Below the pieces are notes generated by a model. It worked only from the letters and a program-made list of their open reading frames with translations. It did not search any database and had not been told where the DNA came from. A DNA stretch of 9,410 nucleotides from an uncultured Collinsella sp. Its GTDB lineage: Bacteria; Actinomycetota; Coriobacteriia; Coriobacteriales; Coriobacteriaceae. Shown in pieces: positions 6,209 to 9,410 of this stretch. The translations under genes were made by a program, and so were the position numbers. Location: the NCBI GenBank assembly GCA_902464645.1, contig CABQKL010000073.1:1-9410 (forward strand). The letters run 5' to 3'. How positions within the stretch are numbered: position 1 is the first letter of the stretch; the number at the start of each line of letters is the position of its first letter.

Positions 6209-6501
6209 GCGGCGTCCTTGGTGGTGTAGACACGCGCGAACGTGGACGGGTCCGCTCCAAAGAGCATGTGAAGCATCAGGCGGCGCGAGTAGATGAGCTC
6301 GTCGAAGTCGTGAGGGAGCTCGATGGTGTGGATGCGCGCGATGTGGTGGGCGAGCGCCGAGAACGACTCGGGGTCGCAGATAACATCGGTGGTGACGTGG
6401 TAGACCGCCGTATCGGGGAACGCCTCTTCGTCGAAAGGCAGGAGATAGGGATCGTCGTCGACCTCGATGGCGACGCCGTACTGGGGCCAGTAATATGCCA
6501 T
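6205..6501 (-). CDS. Small acidic cytoplasmic protein, unknown family (first gene of surface cluster)
   Basis: A 98-residue protein with an ATG at 6501-6499 and a strong GGGAGG ribosome site 5 nt ahead (6512-6507). The N-terminal half is acidic and beta-prone: MAYYWPQYGVAIEVDDDP (1-18) then PFDEEAFPD (22-30). A His-rich helix follows (AHHIARIHTIELPHDFDELI, 51-70) and then RRLMLHMLF (73-81). There is no signal peptide or membrane helix. The opening (a hydrophobic VAIEVDDDP strand) recalls the core strand of PD-(D/E)xK-type folds, but no full active site is visible and I do not claim that function. It overlaps the next gene by 4 nt, so production of the two is probably coupled. It is the promoter-proximal gene and could be a regulator or assembly factor for the membrane protein downstream, which is speculation. 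Confidence 0.7.
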   Translation of the reverse strand: MAYYWPQYGVAIEVDDDPYLLPFDEEAFPDTAVYHVTTDVICDPESFSALAHHIARIHTIELPHDFDELIYSRRLMLHMLFGADPSTFARVYTTKDAA

Positions 6502-6522
6502 GGGAACCTCCCTGCTTCTGGG

Positions 6523-6546
6523 GCCAAAACTTCCATTGGTTTTGGC
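6523..6546. repeat. Perfect 8+8 bp inverted repeat in leader of surface cluster
   Basis: GCCAAAAC at 6523-6530 and GTTTTGGC at 6539-6546 are exact reverse complements, separated by 8 nt. The element lies between the candidate -10 (6558-6566) and the GGGAGG ribosome site (6507-6512). It could be a repressor operator just downstream of the start point, or an RNA stem in the leader. No T tract follows on either strand that would make it a typical terminator. Confidence 0.5.
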
Positions 6547-6557
6547 TGTTGATGCCG

Positions 6558-6566
6558 ACCGTATCA
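6558..6566 (-). promoter_or_regulatory. Candidate extended -10 promoter of the surface cluster
   Basis: On the minus strand TGA-TACGGT (6566-6558) fits TGnTAnnnT. No good -35 is present at 16-18 nt, where instead the TTGGTCA direct repeats lie. Transcription would begin near 6551, giving a leader of about 50 nt that contains the inverted repeat. A weak basal promoter with a regulator site at -35 suggests activation. Confidence 0.35.
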
Positions 6567-6574
6567 GTCACTAC

Positions 6575-6611
6575 TTGACCAATTTCTGACCAAATGCTTG
6601 ACGGATTGACA
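6575..6611 (+). repeat. Run of four TGAC half-sites (possible regulator binding array)
   Basis: On the plus strand TTGACC, CTGACC, TTGACG and TTGACA occur with TGAC starting at 6576, 6587, 6599 and 6607, spacings 11, 12 and 8 nt. The first two share the longer unit TGACCAA, an exact direct repeat with an 11-bp period, about one turn of the helix. It covers the -35 region of the leftward promoter. Direct repeats of this period are bound by OmpR/PhoB-type response regulators, but the regulator here is unknown. Confidence 0.4.
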
Positions 6612-6847
6612 TCTCCGCAGGTAAAAGGTGGTAAAAATTACTTCAACTTTTTTCGAGCGACAATTGCGTGGTCGCTGGCGGTAAAGCGACATGTGTCAAA
6701 AGCATCGTCTGCCGAGGAAACCTTGCCGCTCGCCGAATTGCACGAACGTAAAAATCGCCAATTATGGAGACGGTCTCGAACACGTCGACGAAACGATGCG
6801 GTAACATCTCCCTGCAAACACTGTAGTTAGCTAAAGGGGGAGTTCGC

Positions 6848-8449
6848 GTGTCGGCAACCATCAAACCCTTCACCGACGAGTTCGAAGAGTATGGCCGCGA
6901 TGAGTCTCGCACATCGGGCGAGGCCTCGAGCATCTCGTTTCCGACAACGGAGGACGAGGTCCGCGCCATTTTGAAAAAGCTCCATGCCGAGCGTGTCCCG
7001 GTGACGGTTCAGGGCGCCCGGACCGGTCTTGCCGCCGGCGCCGTGCCTCATGGCGGTCACATTCTCAATACTTCCCGCATGAATCGCTACCTAGGCATTC
7101 GCCGCGATGAGCAGGGCCGCTTTCTTTTGCGTGTGGCGCCCGGCGTCGTGCTGTCTGAGCTGCGCAAGCAACTGGGCAAGAAAGTGCTGCCGACTGCCGG
7201 CTGGGACCAGGCATCGCTTGAGGCCTACGAGGAGTTCCAGGAAGCTCCCGAACAATTCTTTCCTACCGATCCCACCGAGGCATCTGCCTGCCTGGGCGGT
7301 ATGGCGGCATGCAACGCTTCCGGCGCCCGTAGCTACGCTTACGGCCCCATGCGCCCTCACGTCACGGGCCTTCATGTCGTGCTGACCGATGGCGACCTGC
7401 TCGAGCTTCACCGTGGCGAGGTTTTTGCACGGGGTCGTCGCCTTTCGCTCGTCACGATGCGGGGCCGCACGCTCGAGCTCGACCTTCCCGACTACACCAT
7501 GCCCAAGACCAAAAATGCTTCGGGCTATTTCGTTGCTGACGATATGGATGCCATCGATCTGTTTATCGGTGCGTGTGGCACACTCGGCGTCATCACCGAG
7601 CTCGAGATTGCCCTGCAGGCGGCGCCTGCGGTCGTTTGGGGCGTGAGCTGCTTCTTTGATAGCGAAGACAAGGCCGTGTCCTTCACCGATTCTGTGCGTC
7701 CCGTCCTGTCCCACGCGGCTGCCATCGAATATTTCGATGCGGGCGCCCTGGATATCCTGCGTCGTCAGCGTGAGCAGTCGACCGCGTTCGCCTCGCTGCC
7801 GGCGCTCGACAAAGACGCCAAGGTCTGTGTCTACGTGGAGCTCGACTGCGACGACGAAGCCCAGGCGACTGAGGAGCTGTATCACTTGGGGTGGGTGCTA
7901 GAGCTTGCGGGAGGCAGCGACGATGCGACATGGGTCGCGCGCACCGAGGTCGATCGCGAGTGTCAGCGATTCTTCCGCCATGCGGTGCCCGAGAGCGTCA
8001 ACATGCTCATCGACGAGCGTCGCCGCACGGATCCCACCATCACCAAACTGGGCTCGGACATGTCGGTGCCCAACGCGCGCTTGGCCGATGTCATCGCCCT
8101 TTATCGCCGCACGTTGGCCGAAAGTGGGCTTGAATCTGCCGCCTGGGGGCACATCGGTAACAACCATCTGCATGTGAACATTCTGCCGCGCGATGCGCAG
8201 GATTACCGCCGCGGCGGAGAGCTCTTTGCCCAGTGGGCTTCCGAGGTCACGGCCATGGGCGGCGCCGTCTCCGCCGAACACGGTGTCGGCAAGATCAAGG
8301 CGGGCTTCTTGGAGACGATGTACGGTCACGAGGCCATGGTCGAGTCGGCGCGGCTCAAGCTCCAGCTCGATCCTGCCGGGCAGCTGGGTCGCGGTAACCT
8401 GTTTTCGGAGAAGCTCTTGGATGAGCTCGTCCAGAAGGGGGGCGCGTGA
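6848..8449 (+). CDS. FAD-linked 2-hydroxyacid dehydrogenase, probably D-lactate dehydrogenase (GlcD/LctD family)
   Basis: A 533-residue flavoprotein of the VAO/PCMH family that oxidises a 2-hydroxyacid to the 2-oxoacid. The GTG at 6848 has GGGGGAG 5 nt ahead. The FAD-binding half carries VQGARTGLAAGAVPHGG (54-70), the loop TDPTEASACLGGMAACNASG (140-159), and GACGTLGVITELEIAL (241-256). The substrate half (C-terminal FAD-oxidase domain) carries DMSVPNARL (404-412), GHIGNNHLHVN (434-444) and AEHGVGKIK (476-484). His435, His442, Glu477 and His478 occupy the places of the metal ligands known in D-lactate and D-2-hydroxyglutarate dehydrogenases. At 533 aa it is longer than typical members (about 460-500), with extra residues around 115-138 and 195-222. 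It overlaps etfB or abuts it closely, and with etfB and the ferredoxin-fused etfA forms the gene set of the confurcating lactate dehydrogenase complex. D-lactate is the likeliest substrate, but glycolate or 2-hydroxyglutarate cannot be excluded. Confidence 0.85.
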   Translation: MSATIKPFTDEFEEYGRDESRTSGEASSISFPTTEDEVRAILKKLHAERVPVTVQGARTGLAAGAVPHGGHILNTSRMNRYLGIRRDEQGRFLLRVAPGVVLSELRKQLGKKVLPTAGWDQASLEAYEEFQEAPEQFFPTDPTEASACLGGMAACNASGARSYAYGPMRPHVTGLHVVLTDGDLLELHRGEVFARGRRLSLVTMRGRTLELDLPDYTMPKTKNASGYFVADDMDAIDLFIGACGTLGVITELEIALQAAPAVVWGVSCFFDSEDKAVSFTDSVRPVLSHAAAIEYFDAGALDILRRQREQSTAFASLPALDKDAKVCVYVELDCDDEAQATEELYHLGWVLELAGGSDDATWVARTEVDRECQRFFRHAVPESVNMLIDERRRTDPTITKLGSDMSVPNARLADVIALYRRTLAESGLESAAWGHIGNNHLHVNILPRDAQDYRRGGELFAQWASEVTAMGGAVSAEHGVGKIKAGFLETMYGHEAMVESARLKLQLDPAGQLGRGNLFSEKLLDELVQKGGA

Positions 8450-8451
8450 AG

Positions 8452-9267
8452 ATGAGCGATTTCCATATGGTGGTGTGCGTCAAGGCGGTGCCGGGAAGCA
8501 CCGAGGTCAAGATGGATCCCAAGACCAATACCATCGTGCGCGATGGCAAGCAGGCGGTCATTAACCCGTTCGATGCGAGCGCTTTGGAATGCGCGCTGGC
8601 GCTGAAGGATGACTTTATCGGCTTTGGCATGGACGTGCGCGTAACGGTGGTGTCGATGGGCATCCCCGCGACCGAATCGCTATTGCGCGACTGCATCGCC
8701 CGAGGCGCCGATGACGCACTGCTGCTAACTGATCGCGCCTTTGCAGGTGCCGATACCCTGGCAACCACCTATGCCCTCAAGTGCGGCATCGAGGCACTCG
8801 ACGAGGACTTCGACCTGCTCATCTGCGGCAAGATGGCGGTGGACGGCGATACGGCCCAGATTGGTCCCGAGCTTGCCGGTGCCTTTGAGATTCCCTGCGT
8901 GACCGACGTGAGCTGCGTGCAGAGCGCGGGCTTTACGACCTGTGGTTCACTGGCGCTTGTTCACGGCTGCGATGCCGGCGAGGAGACGGTCTATCTTGAG
9001 ATGCCGTGTGCGATGACGACCGCCAAGGAGATTGGCCAACTGCGTATGCCGAGCATTGCCGGTATTCGTGCGGCCGAGGAGGCGGACGTGCGCGTGGTCA
9101 ACGCTGCCGACGTGAACGCCGACCCCGCGCGCTGCGGCCTTGCCGGCTCGCCGACACAGGTCGTGCGATCGTTTGTGCCCGACCGCGACCAAACGTGCGA
9201 GGCCGTTGACGGAACGGCGTCCGAGCAGGCGGCGAAACTTGCCAAGATTATCGAGGGGATGGCATAG
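8452..9267 (+). CDS. etfB: Electron transfer flavoprotein subunit beta
   Basis: A 271-residue EtfB. It begins with the family strand VVCVKAVPGS (7-16), followed by INPFDASALE (37-46), the flavin/nucleotide loop GADTLATTYAL (99-109), GKMAVDGDTAQIGPELA (126-142; usually GxQAIDGDTAQ-GP), and GLAGSPTQVV (229-238). The ATG at 8452 lies about 9 nt after a G-rich AAGGGGGG; an in-frame GTG at 8446 overlapping the previous stop as GTGA would add two residues and is possible. EtfB pairs with EtfA and binds a flavin that exchanges electrons with NAD(H). In the confurcating class this flavin splits or merges electrons between NADH and ferredoxin. The order dehydrogenase-etfB-etfA, the tight spacing, and the ferredoxin domain on the next gene favour the confurcating class over the ordinary mitochondrial-like Etf. 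Confidence 0.93.
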   Translation: MSDFHMVVCVKAVPGSTEVKMDPKTNTIVRDGKQAVINPFDASALECALALKDDFIGFGMDVRVTVVSMGIPATESLLRDCIARGADDALLLTDRAFAGADTLATTYALKCGIEALDEDFDLLICGKMAVDGDTAQIGPELAGAFEIPCVTDVSCVQSAGFTTCGSLALVHGCDAGEETVYLEMPCAMTTAKEIGQLRMPSIAGIRAAEEADVRVVNAADVNADPARCGLAGSPTQVVRSFVPDRDQTCEAVDGTASEQAAKLAKIIEGMA

Positions 9268-9410
9268 ATGAGCGGACTGATTATCGATAGCGAAGCCTGT
9301 ATCGGCTGCGGCCGCTGCGTTCGCGCCTGTGCCTCGGGCGGCATCGTAGTGGAAGGCGAGCGGCCCAACCGTTGCGCTCGCGTAACCGACGGCTGCATCC
9401 TATGCGGCGG
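9268..9410 (+). CDS. etfA: Electron transfer flavoprotein subunit alpha, N-terminal ferredoxin domain (partial)
   Basis: Only the first 47 codons are present; the gene runs off the right edge. The ATG at 9268 comes directly after the etfB TAG, with GAGGGGA about 8 nt ahead. The first 47 residues form a ferredoxin-like [4Fe-4S] domain: CIGCGRCVRAC (C11, C14, C17, C21) is a complete CxxCxxCxxxC cluster motif, though the residue after the last Cys is Ala rather than Pro. C43-x-x-C46 begins the second cluster motif. An extra Cys36 is present. This N-terminal extension is found in EtfA proteins of confurcating lactate and caffeyl-CoA complexes, such as LctC, where the clusters carry electrons from ferredoxin. 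The flavin-binding domain expected downstream is outside the window, so the EtfA identity rests on this domain and its position after etfB. A stand-alone ferredoxin is the alternative. Confidence 0.8.
   Translation, partial: MSGLIIDSEACIGCGRCVRACASGGIVVEGERPNRCARVTDGCILCG

Larger units (their letters stand above)
6502..6847. other. Divergent intergenic region between surface cluster and lactate operon
   Basis: This 346-nt gap is more AT-rich than its surroundings and separates two operons that point away from each other. Its left third holds the promoter, inverted repeat and TGAC repeats listed separately. The right half (6640-6847) contains an 8-bp palindrome CGTCGACG (6783-6790), a tandem GGTAAAA at 6620-6637, and the ribosome site of the FAD oxidoreductase. 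I found no strong promoter for the rightward operon; the best candidate is TTGCAC (6738-6743 region) with an ATTATG 17 nt later, which is weak. No convincing small gene is seen. Confidence 0.6.

Noticed and set aside
6209..6571. Longer start for the single-pass membrane protein (ORF from 6571).
   Set aside because: The first 121 residues are Arg/His/Pro-rich shadow of the 98-aa gene; the ATG at 6208 has a ribosome site and the ATGA overlap.
6606..6634. Perfect TTGACA as the -35 of a rightward promoter.
   Set aside because: No acceptable -10 at 16-18 nt (TGGTAA at 17), and it lies about 240 nt before the gene; it fits better as one of the TGAC units.
6775..6790. TCGAACACGTCGACGA upstream of the dehydrogenase, resembling the LexA box.
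   Set aside because: Only the left half-site TCGAAC matches; the right half (CGACGA) does not match GTTCGA.
6594..6830. 78-codon plus-strand open frame in the divergent region.
   Set aside because: No ribosome site before its ATG, Arg-rich unpatterned product, and it covers the probable regulatory sequence.
7091..7885. 264-codon minus-strand open frame inside the dehydrogenase gene.
   Set aside because: Shadow of a GC-rich gene whose plus-strand product has clear flavoenzyme motifs.

Overview
The window looks like a chromosomal segment of a high-GC, Gram-positive gut anaerobe of the class Coriobacteriia, most likely Collinsella or a close relative. This is an inference from gene content and codon style: GC-rich third positions, several GTG starts, a sorting signal of the LAxT type, and a lactate dehydrogenase/Etf operon beside a TerB-N/ATPase module. 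No rRNA, tRNA, insertion sequence or CRISPR array was seen.

Left part (1-2518, minus strand): the first two genes of a DNA-related stress or defence module. A 581-residue TerB-N/TerB-C protein overlaps by 8 nt a P-loop ATPase of the DUF2791 (BREX BrxD-like) family, which runs off the left edge. In front of the TerB-N gene is an extended -10 promoter whose -35 region lies inside a near-perfect LexA/SOS box (2483-2498). This is the most interesting signal in the window, because it suggests the module is induced by DNA damage. A DUF554 membrane protein (2519-3235) lies upstream with its own candidate promoter.

Middle part (3325-6501, minus strand): a five-gene cluster, probably one operon, of unrecognised genes concerned with the cell surface. 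In transcription order it encodes a 98-aa acidic soluble protein, a 169-aa single-pass membrane protein (ATGA overlap), a 200-aa secreted beta-rich protein, an 86-aa protein with a signal peptide and a degenerate LPXTG-like signal (LAQTSD) but only about 30 residues between them, and a 467-aa exported cysteine-containing protein. The C-terminal third of the last resembles the 200-aa protein. Two hairpins lie between the second and third genes. The cluster looks like a small surface structure or adhesin/pilin-like assembly; that role is inferred.

Divergent region (6502-6847): 346 nt holding a candidate leftward promoter, a perfect 8+8 bp inverted repeat in its leader, and a run of four TGAC half-sites. 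No convincing gene is seen in it.

Right part (6848-9410, plus strand): a tightly packed operon of a GlcD-type FAD-linked 2-hydroxyacid (probably D-lactate) dehydrogenase, EtfB, and the start of an EtfA with an N-terminal ferredoxin domain. This is the gene set of the electron-confurcating lactate dehydrogenase/Etf complex known from Acetobacterium woodii, so the cell may oxidise lactate with NAD+ at the expense of reduced ferredoxin.
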